Of a DNA stretch of 64,000 bases, positions 56,137 through 64,000 are shown piece by piece. The notes beneath the pieces were generated by a model. The model had not been told where the DNA came from and searched no databases. It worked only from the letters and a program-made list of their open reading frames with translations. The translations under genes and the position numbers were made by a program. Positions within the stretch are counted from its first letter, which is position 1; the number at the start of each line of letters is the position of its first letter. Origin of the DNA: JACPNO01 sp963825405 (lineage in GTDB: Bacteria; Acidobacteriota; Terriglobia; Bryobacterales; Bryobacteraceae); contig CAWGTB010000003.1 of the NCBI GenBank assembly GCA_963825405.1, positions 62,001-126,000 of the forward strand, read 5' to 3'.

Positions 56137-57663
56137 ATGAAAACGATTTCAGACACTGATGTACTCATCGTCGGCGCCGGCCCGACAGGTTTGGTGTTGG
56201 CCCTCTGGCTGACCAGGCTCGGTGTACGCGTGAGGATTATCGACAAGACCGCGGAACCGGGGACGACATCCCGCGCGCTTGCCGTGCAAGCACGCACGCT
56301 CGAGTTGTACGGGCAGATCGGTCTCGCGGACGAGGTTGTCGCGCGCGGAAGGCAAGCCACTGCGGTAAATCTCTGGGTGGCCGGCAAAAAAACGGCACAC
56401 GCTGTCTTCGGCGACATGGGCGCGGGTCTCAGCCCATTCCCTTATGCGCTGATCTTTCCTCAGGACGAGCACGAGCGTCTCTTGATCGATCGCCTGGCTG
56501 CGTGCAACGTCGAAGTCGAGCGCCGGACCGAACTGGTCGGATTCGAAGATTCGAACGGTCGAGTGCTCGCTCGCCTCAACGGGCCTGATGGAGCCGGAAC
56601 GACGTGCGAAGCAGCCTACATAGCGGGATGCGACGGTGCACACTCCAGGGTGCGCGAGGCGCTGGGTATCGGTTTTCCGGGCGGAGCTTACGCCCATCTG
56701 TTTTATGTCGCCGACGTGGAAGCGAGCGGAGCGGCGATGAACGGCGAGTTACACGTCGGCCTCGATGCGGCCGATTTTCTTGCTGTATTCCCGCTGAAGG
56801 AGGACGGACGCGCGCGACTTGTCGGCACGGTACGCGAGGATGCCGAACATGAAAGCGAGAACCTTTCCTGGAATGACGTGAGTCAGCGCGTAATCGAGTG
56901 GATGCGCATTGATATCGAGCGCGTGAATTGGTTCTCGACCTACCGTGTGCACCATCGGGTTGCCGATCATTTCCGCAAGGATTCGGCTTTTTTGCTGGGA
57001 GACGCCGCGCACATTCACAGCCCCGTGGGCGGACAGGGCATGAACACCGGCATAGGCGACGCCGTGAATCTTGCCTGGAAGCTTGCCGCCGTCCTACATC
57101 GCCGCGCGGATAAATCCCTTCTCGAGAGCTACGAGCCGGAACGAATTGCGTTTGCCCGGCGTCTCGTCGCGACCACCGATCAGGCCTTCACGGGTGTGAC
57201 CAGCCGTGGGGCGGTCGCCCGTCTGGTTCGGCTTCACATCGTGCCACTCTTGCTCCCGCCGCTTTTCGAGCTCAAGGCCGTGCGACGTTTGTTGTTTCGC
57301 ACCGTCTCACAAACGGCAGTGAATTATCGTGGAAGCAGCTTAAGCCAGGGGCGCGCGGGGGCCGTTCACGGAGGCGACCGCTTGCCGTGGGTGGAGGAAG
57401 CGGATAACTTCAGGCCACTAACATCGCTCGACTGGCAAGTCCACGTCTATGGCGATGCATCGCCAGATCTGCGGGCTGTGTCTGAACAGCGAAAATTAGG
57501 GCTCCAGTCCTTTCCCTGGCGCGCGGAGATGAGCCGGGCCGGCCTAGAGCGCAATGCCGTCTATCTAGTGCGACCCGACGGCTACGTGGGACTGGTTGAC
57601 CCTCGAGGTAGAGCGACGGCGATCACATCGTATCTCGACGAGCGACTGCTGACATCGAAATAG
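56137..57663 (+). CDS. FAD-dependent aromatic-ring monooxygenase (PheA/TfdB/RebC type)
   Basis: Class A flavoprotein hydroxylase of 508 residues. FAD/NAD motifs are GAGPTG (13-18), the CDGAHSRVR (DG motif) and LLGDAAHIHSPVGGQGMN (GD motif). The C-terminal thioredoxin-like domain is present (VYLVRPDGYVGLV). It would hydroxylate a phenolic or polyketide-like substrate with NAD(P)H and oxygen. It has no neighbours from a degradation or secondary-metabolism pathway. Confidence 0.9.
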   Translation: MKTISDTDVLIVGAGPTGLVLALWLTRLGVRVRIIDKTAEPGTTSRALAVQARTLELYGQIGLADEVVARGRQATAVNLWVAGKKTAHAVFGDMGAGLSPFPYALIFPQDEHERLLIDRLAACNVEVERRTELVGFEDSNGRVLARLNGPDGAGTTCEAAYIAGCDGAHSRVREALGIGFPGGAYAHLFYVADVEASGAAMNGELHVGLDAADFLAVFPLKEDGRARLVGTVREDAEHESENLSWNDVSQRVIEWMRIDIERVNWFSTYRVHHRVADHFRKDSAFLLGDAAHIHSPVGGQGMNTGIGDAVNLAWKLAAVLHRRADKSLLESYEPERIAFARRLVATTDQAFTGVTSRGAVARLVRLHIVPLLLPPLFELKAVRRLLFRTVSQTAVNYRGSSLSQGRAGAVHGGDRLPWVEEADNFRPLTSLDWQVHVYGDASPDLRAVSEQRKLGLQSFPWRAEMSRAGLERNAVYLVRPDGYVGLVDPRGRATAITSYLDERLLTSK

Positions 57664-57706
57664 GCTTTGGCACAGAGGCGCGGAGTACGCAGAGTGGGGT
57701 CCCCTG

Positions 57707-57725
57707 CTGGCGACGATGTCGCCAG
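57707..57725. repeat. Short hairpin: perfect 8-base inverted repeat
   Basis: CTGGCGAC and GTCGCCAG flank a GAT loop, and further GCTGG/CCAGC pairing is possible outside. It lies between the monooxygenase stop and a convergent gene, next to a CAGAGGCGCGGAGTACGCAGAG-type stretch (57673-57694) of a kind that is scattered through many genomes. It may be a dispersed repeat or a two-way terminator without a T run. Confidence 0.4.
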
Positions 57726-57741
57726 GATGCCAGCCGACGCC

Positions 57742-58347
57742 CTAAATCTTTGACAACTTAGGTGGGCGCCGGCCACGCCGCACCGCACTTGCTGCCGGAA
57801 TATAGTCGAGCTCGGCACCTTCGCGAGCGCAGCGCAGCATCAGGCCGCCGCGGCTCATGTCGCCACGCCCGATGAACTCGGAGGGAATCAGCAGCCGCGA
57901 ACCGAAGATATCCAAGAGCGGTTCCAGATACTTTGAAGTGGCGATACTTCCCAGTAGCACCACTGCGCACGAGGGCGGGAGGGATTGGTTCAAGCTCGAT
58001 GCGTCGCGCACCAACGGGTCGCGATAACGGGCGTCGGCGAGATCGATCGGCACCTCGGCAATAGCAAGCAGGTCTCCTACGCGGATCAGGGTTTCCGGCG
58101 GCAGCAGTCCGCGTCCCGCAGTAATCACTAAGGAAGCAGGCGCACCGGAAGGAGGGGCAGCAAAAGCAGAGGCGTACATCGATTTGCCCCTAAAATACAG
58201 GCCGCTGATAAAAGAAAATACGTTTCCCAACGTCGCGCCTTCCTGGCGCAGGCGTACCGCGAGATCGAACTCCGCCTCAGCGCGGGTCACCAAACGGCCG
58301 CGGACGCCAGACATATTGGCGGGTGACAGCAGAAAGACTCTATCCAA
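57742..58347 (-). CDS. Conserved protein of unknown function found beside NHEJ genes
   Basis: Protein of 201 residues beginning MDRVFLLSPANMSGVRGRLV and ending RPPKL, with internal GNVFSFISGLYFRGKSMYA, ITAGRGLLPPETLI and VVLLGSIATSKYLEPL. I recognise the pattern as a widespread unnamed family but not its role. It is divergent from the LigD-like genes, with only about 90 bases between starts, which would fit shared control. Confidence 0.6.
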   Translation of the reverse strand: MDRVFLLSPANMSGVRGRLVTRAEAEFDLAVRLRQEGATLGNVFSFISGLYFRGKSMYASAFAAPPSGAPASLVITAGRGLLPPETLIRVGDLLAIAEVPIDLADARYRDPLVRDASSLNQSLPPSCAVVLLGSIATSKYLEPLLDIFGSRLLIPSEFIGRGDMSRGGLMLRCAREGAELDYIPAASAVRRGRRPPKLSKI

Positions 58348-58436
58348 ACTTTATTGTAGTGCTGGTGATCATGGCGACGATCATGGTTCCAAGGGACTTT
58401 GGCAGAATGTGCAATTATTGGCCCCGGAATTGCAAT

Positions 58437-59033
58437 ATGACATCGGGGGCGAAAGTGGCCGAAAAACGAGCCCTTGAAGAATACAAACGGAAGCGTGATT
58501 TCAAGCGGACGCCAGAGCCACCGCCGGGGCGGGTGAAAGGCCGGCGGGAAGCGCTCTCGTACCTGATCCAAAAGCACGACGCCACCCGGCTTCATTACGA
58601 CTTTCGGCTGGAGTGGACTGGTGTTCTGCTTAGCTGGGCGGTGACGAAAGGGCCGAGCCTCAATCCCAAGGACAAGAGGCTGGCCGTTCGAACCGAGGAT
58701 CACCCCGTCACCTATGGCAACTTTGAGGGAACCATCCCAAAAGGACAATACGGTGGTGGCACCGTGATGCTATGGGACGAAGGAACCTGGGAGCCGACTA
58801 TCGATCCGTGCGAGGGACTCAGGAAGGGCCATCTCGCTTTTATCCTCCACGGCGAGCGGTTGAAAGGAGGCTGGGATCTGATCCGCATGCGCGGGGATGG
58901 CAAACGTGAGAACTGGCTACTGATCAAGGAAAAGGACGACCAAGCGCAGAACGGTTCTGCCGATGCCTTTCTCAAAAAACTGTCCTCCAGTGTGAAAAGC
59001 GGCCGTTCGATGGATGAGATCGCTCGGGAGTAA
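58437..59033 (+). CDS. Stand-alone LigD 3'-phosphoesterase domain
   Basis: Protein of 198 residues consisting of the PE domain of bacterial NHEJ ligase D. The active-site segment is QKHDATRLHYDFRLE (H47, D48, R51, H53 and D55 from ATG 58437), followed by WAVTKGPSLNPKDKRLAVRTEDHP and the GTIPKGQYGGG loop. It trims 3'-phosphates and ribonucleotides at break ends. In many bacteria this is fused to polymerase and ligase parts; here it is separate, with the polymerase 14 bases downstream. Confidence 0.9.
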   Translation: MTSGAKVAEKRALEEYKRKRDFKRTPEPPPGRVKGRREALSYLIQKHDATRLHYDFRLEWTGVLLSWAVTKGPSLNPKDKRLAVRTEDHPVTYGNFEGTIPKGQYGGGTVMLWDEGTWEPTIDPCEGLRKGHLAFILHGERLKGGWDLIRMRGDGKRENWLLIKEKDDQAQNGSADAFLKKLSSSVKSGRSMDEIARE

Positions 59034-59047
59034 GTTTCGGCGCAACT

Positions 59048-59938
59048 ATGCAGCCACCACGAAAAAAACCGGCCAGCATCACGGTCGCTGGCATCGCTAT
59101 CACTCACCCGGACCGCGTGATTTCCGAAGAGGGTCAGGTCACCAAAGGAAAATTGGCAGAGTATTACGCCAGCGTGAGCCGGCTGCTGTTGCCGCGGATC
59201 GTGCGGCGCCCGCTGAGCCTGCTGCGCTGCCCCGCGGGCATTGGTGGCGAGTGTTTCTATCAGCGCAATCCCGGCAGAGGTTTGGGACCGGATGTGCGCG
59301 TTTTCAAATTCACCCACAAGGGGAAAAAGTTTGAGTACCTCTATATCGAGGATGAGCGGGGCTTGCTCGAGTTGATCCAGATGAACACCGTTGAGATACA
59401 TCCCTGGGGAGCGAGCATCGATGCAATCGATTATCCCGACAGGCTGATTTTCGACCTCGACCCGGCACCCGATGTGCCGTTGGCGGCGCTCAAACTGGCC
59501 GCCCAGGACTTGCGGAAACGGCTTCGGCGAAAGGGATTGGAATCCGCGCTAAAGTGCACCGGCGGAAAAGGGCTGCACGTGATTCTGCCGTTGGACGGCA
59601 AGGCGAGATGGCCCGAGGCGAAGGAGTTCGCGGCGTCCGTGGCGCAAGAGATGGTGGCGGCCGCTCCCAACGCTTACGTCGCGACGATGAGCAAAGCCAA
59701 ACGCACCGGCAGAATATTTATCGATACCTTTCGCAATGACTATACGGCTACGTCCATCGCTGATTATGCAGTGCGCGCGAGACCCGGTGCCGCCGTAGCC
59801 GTGCCCCTGGAATGGCCAGAGCTGAAGAATCTCAAGGGCGCAGATCAATTCACGACAGACGATGTCTTGAAGCGCTTGACCGCCATGCGGAGCGATGCCT
59901 TCTCCAAGCTAAGGGCGCAGACGATTCCGCGGGAATAA
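59048..59938 (+). CDS. Stand-alone LigD primase-polymerase domain
   Basis: Protein of 296 residues of the AEP/LigD-Pol family. Catalytic D136 and D138 are in LIFDLDPAPDV, with KCTGGKGLHVILPL and RTGRIFIDTFRN as the other nucleotide-binding motifs. It fills or extends ends, often with ribonucleotides, in Ku-dependent end joining. No ATP-dependent ligase domain or Ku gene is in the window. Its neighbour is the matching phosphoesterase. Confidence 0.92.
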   Translation: MQPPRKKPASITVAGIAITHPDRVISEEGQVTKGKLAEYYASVSRLLLPRIVRRPLSLLRCPAGIGGECFYQRNPGRGLGPDVRVFKFTHKGKKFEYLYIEDERGLLELIQMNTVEIHPWGASIDAIDYPDRLIFDLDPAPDVPLAALKLAAQDLRKRLRRKGLESALKCTGGKGLHVILPLDGKARWPEAKEFAASVAQEMVAAAPNAYVATMSKAKRTGRIFIDTFRNDYTATSIADYAVRARPGAAVAVPLEWPELKNLKGADQFTTDDVLKRLTAMRSDAFSKLRAQTIPRE

Positions 59939-60108
59939 CGAATCCAGCACGATCCTCTGGCCACCAGATTGCACTGAGATCTAGCGAGGTAAGCAAAAGC
60001 TCATGAAATATCTATCGGTGTGCCGGGATTGCTGATCTTTGTCTGGTTCTGCATGAATCACTGCTGAAGCAGGAACGAAGCGCAGACAGGCAAGATAAGG
60101 AGAGAAAA

Positions 60109-60450
60109 ATGAAAAATCTAATCGTCTTAGCGTGTTCATTTTTGTCCGGTGTGGCTTCAAGCAAACGCCTTGCGCGTGCCGCCGGGAAAAAGGTTGGGGG
60201 AAGACTAAACGCCGATCATACCCTGGGTTTCCTTCTCGGCCTGGGCGTAGGAGCGGGCTGCGCTCTCTTGTTTGCTCCAAAGGCAGGCGCCGACACCCGC
60301 TCAATGATCGATAAGAAGGCAAAAGAGGGAAGCGCTTATCTCAAACAACAGGCTGAGGACTTGTCCGATGCCGCGGCAAACATCATCCGTGAGGGCCGCA
60401 AGGAGGCAGCACGGGCAGAGAAGAGCCTCGTTGATGCAGTTCATGCATAA
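60109..60450 (+). CDS. YtxH-domain small protein
   Basis: Protein of 113 residues with a glycine-rich membrane segment (GFLLGLGVGAGCALLFAPKAG) followed by a charged helix (DKKAKEGSAYLKQQAEDLSDAA). This is the YtxH family, general-stress envelope proteins of unknown mechanism. AAGGAG precedes the start by about six bases. It converges on the small DUF3309-like gene. Confidence 0.8.
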   Translation: MKNLIVLACSFLSGVASSKRLARAAGKKVGGRLNADHTLGFLLGLGVGAGCALLFAPKAGADTRSMIDKKAKEGSAYLKQQAEDLSDAAANIIREGRKEAARAEKSLVDAVHA

Positions 60451-60478
60451 AATTATCAGCCCGCCGCCGATAATCTGT

Positions 60479-60637
60479 TCAAATCCTGCCAAGGATCAGG
60501 AGAATTAGCAAAATCAGCAGCACCAATCCAAGTCCGCCGCTCGGATAGTACCCCCACCCCGCGCTATACGGCCACATCGGGGCAGCGCCGGCAACCAAGA
60601 CGACTAAGATGATGATCAACAGCAAGTTCCTATTCAT
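60479..60637 (-). CDS. Tiny membrane protein, DUF3309-like
   Basis: Protein of 52 residues read on the minus strand: a hydrophobic start (NLLLIIILVVLVAGAAP), a central WPYSAGWGYYPSGG and a second hydrophobic end (LVLLILLILLILGRI). This is the DUF3309 pattern. AGAGGAG lies about eight bases before the ATG at 60637. It probably belongs with the other small stress-type genes around it. Confidence 0.75.
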   Translation of the reverse strand: MNRNLLLIIILVVLVAGAAPMWPYSAGWGYYPSGGLGLVLLILLILLILGRI

Positions 60638-60662
60638 GATCCGATCTCCTCTCTGAATTTGT

Positions 60663-61229
60663 TTACCTGGCGCCGGCAGTTCGGGTGCGGGTGCTTTCCC
60701 GCGCGCGCCCCTTTTGGTCGCTATCCGCTTCTGGATGCGGCTCCGAAGCGTAGGTTTTCGTTAACTGTACACAGAGGCCCCCGAGTATTCCGTCAGCCTC
60801 TTCCTCTTCAGCCAGAGTTTGCCGGAGCAGATCGGCGGCTTCCTCATTCGACAGTGCCTCAGCAAGAAGGATTGCCGCCTGGTAGCCACCCATTTCATAA
60901 TGTTCAACGCGCTTGGCGGCCCCGATCAGCATCATGTCCCGCAGCGAATCGTCGCCCTCTTGTTCGATCGCTTCCTGGCCTTCCACCACCAGGCCTTTCA
61001 TGCCTTCACAAGTCTTGCTCTTGGGTTTTGCGGAAACCAGCTCAAATACCTTTTCGAGCCGGTCTATGTGGGTCTTGGTCACCGCGAGATGTTCCAGAAA
61101 GACTTGCGTCAGGTCCTCGAAGGTAGCGGCTTTGGCGAGCTTCGGCAATGCGCGGACCATCTGTTTTTCGGCGTCATAGAGGTCTTTGAGATTTTCTTCA
61201 AACAGACTCTCGATGCTTTCAATTTTCAT
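60663..61229 (-). CDS. YciF/DUF892 ferritin-like protein
   Basis: Helical protein of 188 residues. IESIESLFEENLKDLYDAEKQMVRALPKL and YEMGGYQAAILLAEALSNEEAADLLRQTLAEEEEAD carry the acidic and His residues (E, E, H-x2, E) of the ferritin-like di-iron fold. Members are induced by osmotic or oxidative stress. ATG 61229 has AGAGG at good spacing; an ATG nine bases earlier is too close to it. The C-terminus is an unrelated charged tail. Confidence 0.85.
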   Translation of the reverse strand: MKIESIESLFEENLKDLYDAEKQMVRALPKLAKAATFEDLTQVFLEHLAVTKTHIDRLEKVFELVSAKPKSKTCEGMKGLVVEGQEAIEQEGDDSLRDMMLIGAAKRVEHYEMGGYQAAILLAEALSNEEAADLLRQTLAEEEEADGILGGLCVQLTKTYASEPHPEADSDQKGRARESTRTRTAGAR

Positions 61230-61470
61230 TTGAGCCATCCTCTTTCATCTTGTGTGAACTGCTTTTCGTGATTTGTGTCTCGCTCTCTGTTTGAAGCGCC
61301 AGATCGTAAAAGCGTTCATCTGTTTTTGTCGTAGCGAAACATGGTCGTGCTCGGCATCTAATGGCGCAAAACTTCCTTTGGGTGGTGGGTGGAGCACGAG
61401 ACTCGTGTTCTGTGCCTTTAGAAGGTCAGCAAGGAACACAGAGCAGCCAGCAGTTGCCGTGTGCTCAAGT

Positions 61471-61779
61471 TCAGGCTTGGCGGAAATAGTTGGTGCGTAG
61501 CAGCACTGCCGCGTCGCGCAGGTCGACGGCGTGAACGGGGGCGCCCGCGGAGAATGCGTACGCGCGTCCGGTCGCGGGGCCGCGGACAACAATTCCGGAT
61601 TTTCCGTTGTAACGGAGCGTTAGGGACTGCGCAGCGCCGCCTGCCGGGCGCAATACCGGCTGAGTCAGACCCAGCCGAACGCTATCCCGGGACGCATCGG
61701 TCTGCGGCGGCGCAACAGCCGCGCGGGAAAAACTCAGATTCGCTCTTGCTTTACCGCAGCATCCCATAGGTGGTGTCAT
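61471..61779 (-). CDS. Hypothetical protein, possibly phage-like
   Basis: Protein of 102 residues (or from ATG 61767) with GCCGKARANLSFSRA near the start and a beta-rich middle (LTLRYNGKSGIVVRG, GRAYAFSAG, VHAVDLRDAAVLLRTN). It overlaps the DUF1360-type gene by 29 bases, so they are in one unit. The look is that of a small structural or accessory protein from a phage-derived locus, but I cannot assign it. Confidence 0.5.
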   Translation of the reverse strand: MTPPMGCCGKARANLSFSRAAVAPPQTDASRDSVRLGLTQPVLRPAGGAAQSLTLRYNGKSGIVVRGPATGRAYAFSAGAPVHAVDLRDAAVLLRTNYFRQA

Positions 61780-62131
61780 CCTTTGCCGTGTCGGAAATGC
61801 GTTCGATTACCAGCGGCTCCGGCCGCATGCGCTCCAGCAGGAAGGCGGCTCCGGAGAGCGCCAGCCAGCATAAGAACAGCTCCGGCAGCCGCTGGAAAAT
61901 AAAGAAGCTCATAGGCGCAGCCACCCAAATGCTGACGCAGCCAAAACAATCCATCAGCCTGCCCATAGCCGAGGCTCCGAGCCACTGACGCAAGCGCGCC
62001 ACGATCTCCCATGGCCCGTCCTCGCTCACCAGGAGGTGGGAGATACGCCACGTGGCCAGCACGGAAAGAACAAACCGGATCCAGAAGCCGGTGTCTGTGC
62101 CGGATTGAATGGCAGAGTACGCAATCGCCAT
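61751..62131 (-). CDS. DUF1360-type membrane protein
   Basis: Protein of 126 residues with two or three hydrophobic segments and the pattern ATWRISHLLVSEDGPWEIVARLRQWLG, then LMDCFGCVSIWVAAPMSFF, which matches the DUF1360 family found in phages and spore/accessory loci. Function unknown. It is between the unidentified large gene and the small gene that follows. Confidence 0.7.
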   Translation of the reverse strand: MAIAYSAIQSGTDTGFWIRFVLSVLATWRISHLLVSEDGPWEIVARLRQWLGASAMGRLMDCFGCVSIWVAAPMSFFIFQRLPELFLCWLALSGAAFLLERMRPEPLVIERISDTAKDDTTYGMLR

Positions 62132-62160
62132 GGAAGATTCCCAGCTCGCGGCAAATGAGA

Positions 62161-62190
62161 CCGGGGAAGCCGCGGTTGCCGCTTCCCCGG
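62161..62190. other. Perfect 10-base hairpin between genes
   Basis: CCGGGGAAGC (62161-62170) and GCTTCCCCGG (62181-62190) are exact complements around a 10-base loop. It lies in the 87 bases between the large gene's stop and the DUF1360-type start. There is no T run on either side, so it may be a processing or attenuation structure rather than a full terminator. Confidence 0.6.
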
Positions 62191-62218
62191 AGGTTTGCGC
62201 CCGGTAGGGCCAACGTCC

Positions 62219-64000
62219 CTATTTGTCGCCTCCCGTTTTTTCGGGACACGGCACGGTCAGCGCGAAGGCGATCGACTGCGAGCTGTCGTTTCCGCTCAGC
62301 CGGCTCCAGCCGTCCGTGCCGCGGAATGCGCAGTAAAGGTTCACGCCGAAGGCAGCTTGCGGGCAAGTTCCAATGAGCGCCGCCACGGTGTTGTTGAAGT
62401 CGACCGGCAAGCCGGGCGATCCGGCGCTGGTGTTGCCACTGGTTGCGGCCACACCTCCGCTGGTTCCGCGTACGACGCCGAGGCTCCAGTCGAGGAAATT
62501 GCCGGGCTGATATGCCACGTACTGGATGTCGACGTTGTCGGCCGGGCTGTTGTAATGCAAAATGCCGCATGGATCGGACGCGGTGGAATCGACTGGCGTC
62601 GAAACGCCGGGCAGTTGCGCCTGTGTCGGCCGGTTGTCCACGTAGACACTCATAATGAAGCTGTTTCCGCTCACCAGTCCCAGTGTCGAGGCATCCACGG
62701 TGTCGATGGTTCCGTCGGACTCAACGGTCGAGGGCACGTAGTAGGTAATGCCTGCGGTGACGATGTTTACAGGATTTCCGCTCGCATCGTAGAGGTCGAG
62801 TTTGAGCTGGTAGAGCCCAAATGTGCCTCCAGCGGCGGGTGCTGGTAGCGCCGTAGTCGGGAACTGGGCGTTGGCCAGGTCGTAGGCTGGATTGGGGAAC
62901 GCCCAATCGCCGGCCGGCGGCAGGGCCGGTGGAATGGCGAACAGGTTCGGCGTTGTGCCCACGGTTTGCGGACCGAGGGGGTACGGTTTGGTGACCAGCG
63001 TGGTCCCGATGAATTCGTTGTAGTGGCGGCTGATGTCGCCGGTCAGCGGAACCCATTTCAACTGGACCGTATCCCAGTACGAGATCTGGTAATAACTGGC
63101 CAGGCTGTCGTCGAGCAACGAGCTGTCGAACTCGACCCGCGGCAGCAGCAGCCCGCCGAAGGGCGAATCCTCGCCCGCGACAACCGCACCCGCGGCCAGC
63201 CCCAGTTGGCGTTGCCGGCAACAGTGGACTAGCTCCGTAGATCGAACTCAGCGCCACGCCGCCGATCGCGCGGACCAGTACGTAATTTTTGGCCGCGTTG
63301 ATAGGGGCGCACGGCGAGCAGCCCGGGGCGAAAAAGCTGCTGGTGTACAGCGTGACGTCGGTGCCGCACTGGTAGCCCCAGTAGGTGTAGCAGGCAACTG
63401 GCGTCGGGGCGTAAATGGAGATCGACAAATCGAGGAAGCGAATGCTGGCCGTGAAGTAGAGATTCGGATTCGGCGCGAAGCAGCTTACGAAAAGGAAATC
63501 CTCGAAGTGCCCGCAGCGGTCGGTCGTGGTTGTTCCCACCAGGGTCTTGGTGACGAACAGCGGGATCAACTCGCACAACCAGGAGCGAACGATGGGGATA
63601 TATGAGATCAACGACTGGCGGAACGATTCGGCGGTCGTAGTCTGCGCCAGAATTTGCAGACTCGCAAATTCGTGGGATGCCGTCGGGACCGCGGAGAGCG
63701 TCGGCACCGGCTGTGCCAATTCCAGACGCGGGGACAGCGCCGCGATTGCGGAGAATGGCGCCGGATCCGGCGGATTCGGGTTCACCGGGAACACCGGGAC
63801 TTGCGCGAGCGCCGGGTTGATTACGATCTGACGCAGTTTCTCGATGACGGAGATAGGCAGTTTCGGCAGAAGGATTTCGATCGGCTCGACTTCCCAGATC
63901 TGGACCTCCGCGCCGCAGACAGGAAGATCGACCGGCAGGCCGCCGGTGACGACCCTCTTGAGCAGCGTGCCCTGCACAAAGCAGAAACGGATCCAGCAGC
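62219..64000 (-). CDS. Large protein of unknown function, partial at right edge, one frame break
   Basis: At least 590 residues; the 5' end lies at or beyond the window edge. The first part (VQGTLLKRVVTGGLPVDLPVCGAEVQIWEVEPIEILLP, written here by its start only: a transthyretin-like strand pattern) is followed by cysteine-rich segments (TDRCGHFEDFLFVSCF, CYTYWGYQCG, APGCSPCAP). Near 63190 one extra base changes frame; it continues VEFDSSLLDDSLASYYQ to the stop at 62219. No catalytic motif is visible. It might be an extracellular or phage-tail-like structural protein. Low codon irregularity, so it is likely a real gene. Confidence 0.55.

Noticed and set aside
57673..57694. CAGAGGCGCGGAGTACGCAGAG stretch, considered as a CRISPR or attachment site
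   Set aside because: Only one copy in the window and it matches a kind of low-complexity intergenic element common in many genomes.
61392..61410. Hairpin GAGCACGA-GAC-TCGTGTTC upstream of the YciF-type gene
   Set aside because: One pair is a wobble, there is no T run, and no gene ends here on either strand; left as unremarkable.

Overview
The window looks like a chromosomal segment of an Acidobacteriota bacterium of the Solibacter/Bryobacter type. This is inferred from the high G+C coding style, a PadR regulator directly followed by an 889-residue MacB/FtsX-type permease of the acidobacterial duplicated kind, an LPxTA-ended secreted protein, small acidobacterial-style cysteine proteins, many Tat or lipoprotein leaders, and a dense load of exported redox and hydrolase genes. 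No rRNA, tRNA, CRISPR array or insertion sequence was seen, and no gene-free stretch exceeds about 300 bases.

Layout. 1-5.6 kb: class IV aminotransferase, an NMT1-type ABC importer operon (minus), an exported esterase and an Asp/Glu racemase homologue. 5.7-10.3 kb: a KaiC, KaiB, KaiB, PAS histidine kinase, response regulator operon whose genes overlap. 10.4-12.8 kb: egtB-egtD for ergothioneine, with a sigma-54-like promoter. 12.8-14.6 kb (minus): a thioredoxin-like/CxxCH/PDZ protein with an in-frame TGA exactly at the second Cys of its CxxC motif and a SECIS-like hairpin after it, co-transcribed with a DsbD-alpha-like protein. 14.8-19.7 kb: a GT39 membrane enzyme, a beta-propeller protein, a Tat-exported DHDPS-fold protein and a DegT aminotransferase. 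19.7-36.0 kb: a surface-glycan locus built as two divergent operons from about 25.0 kb. It has several GT2 enzymes, a MurG-like/deacetylase fusion, Wzm/Wzt export, and a PqqD-like protein, an HprK-like kinase fused to a GT-like domain, two NTP_transf_5-type proteins and, further right, a radical SAM/SPASM protein. The last set resembles peptide-modification machinery more than ordinary glycan synthesis.

36-44 kb: a NarL/histidine kinase pair and a heavy-metal RND efflux operon whose pump gene is riddled with single-base frame breaks. 44-52 kb: KDPG aldolase, a GH42-like hydrolase, PadR plus permease, an M19 dipeptidase homologue and the LPxTA protein with a strong terminator. 52.5-61.2 kb: UdgX-type uracil-DNA glycosylase, AI-2E-type permease, FAD monooxygenase, stand-alone LigD phosphoesterase and polymerase domains, and three small stress-type proteins. 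61.5-64 kb (minus): an unidentified locus with a DUF1360-type protein and a large protein of unknown function that runs off the window.

Quality note: many genes carry one apparent +1 or -1 break with protein similarity continuing in another frame. I treat most as likely sequence errors and give the span of the reconstructed gene. The best leads are the candidate CxxU selenoprotein operon, the PqqD/HprK/NTP_transf_5/radical SAM set with its duplicated, apparently leaderless promoter, and the kai cassette.
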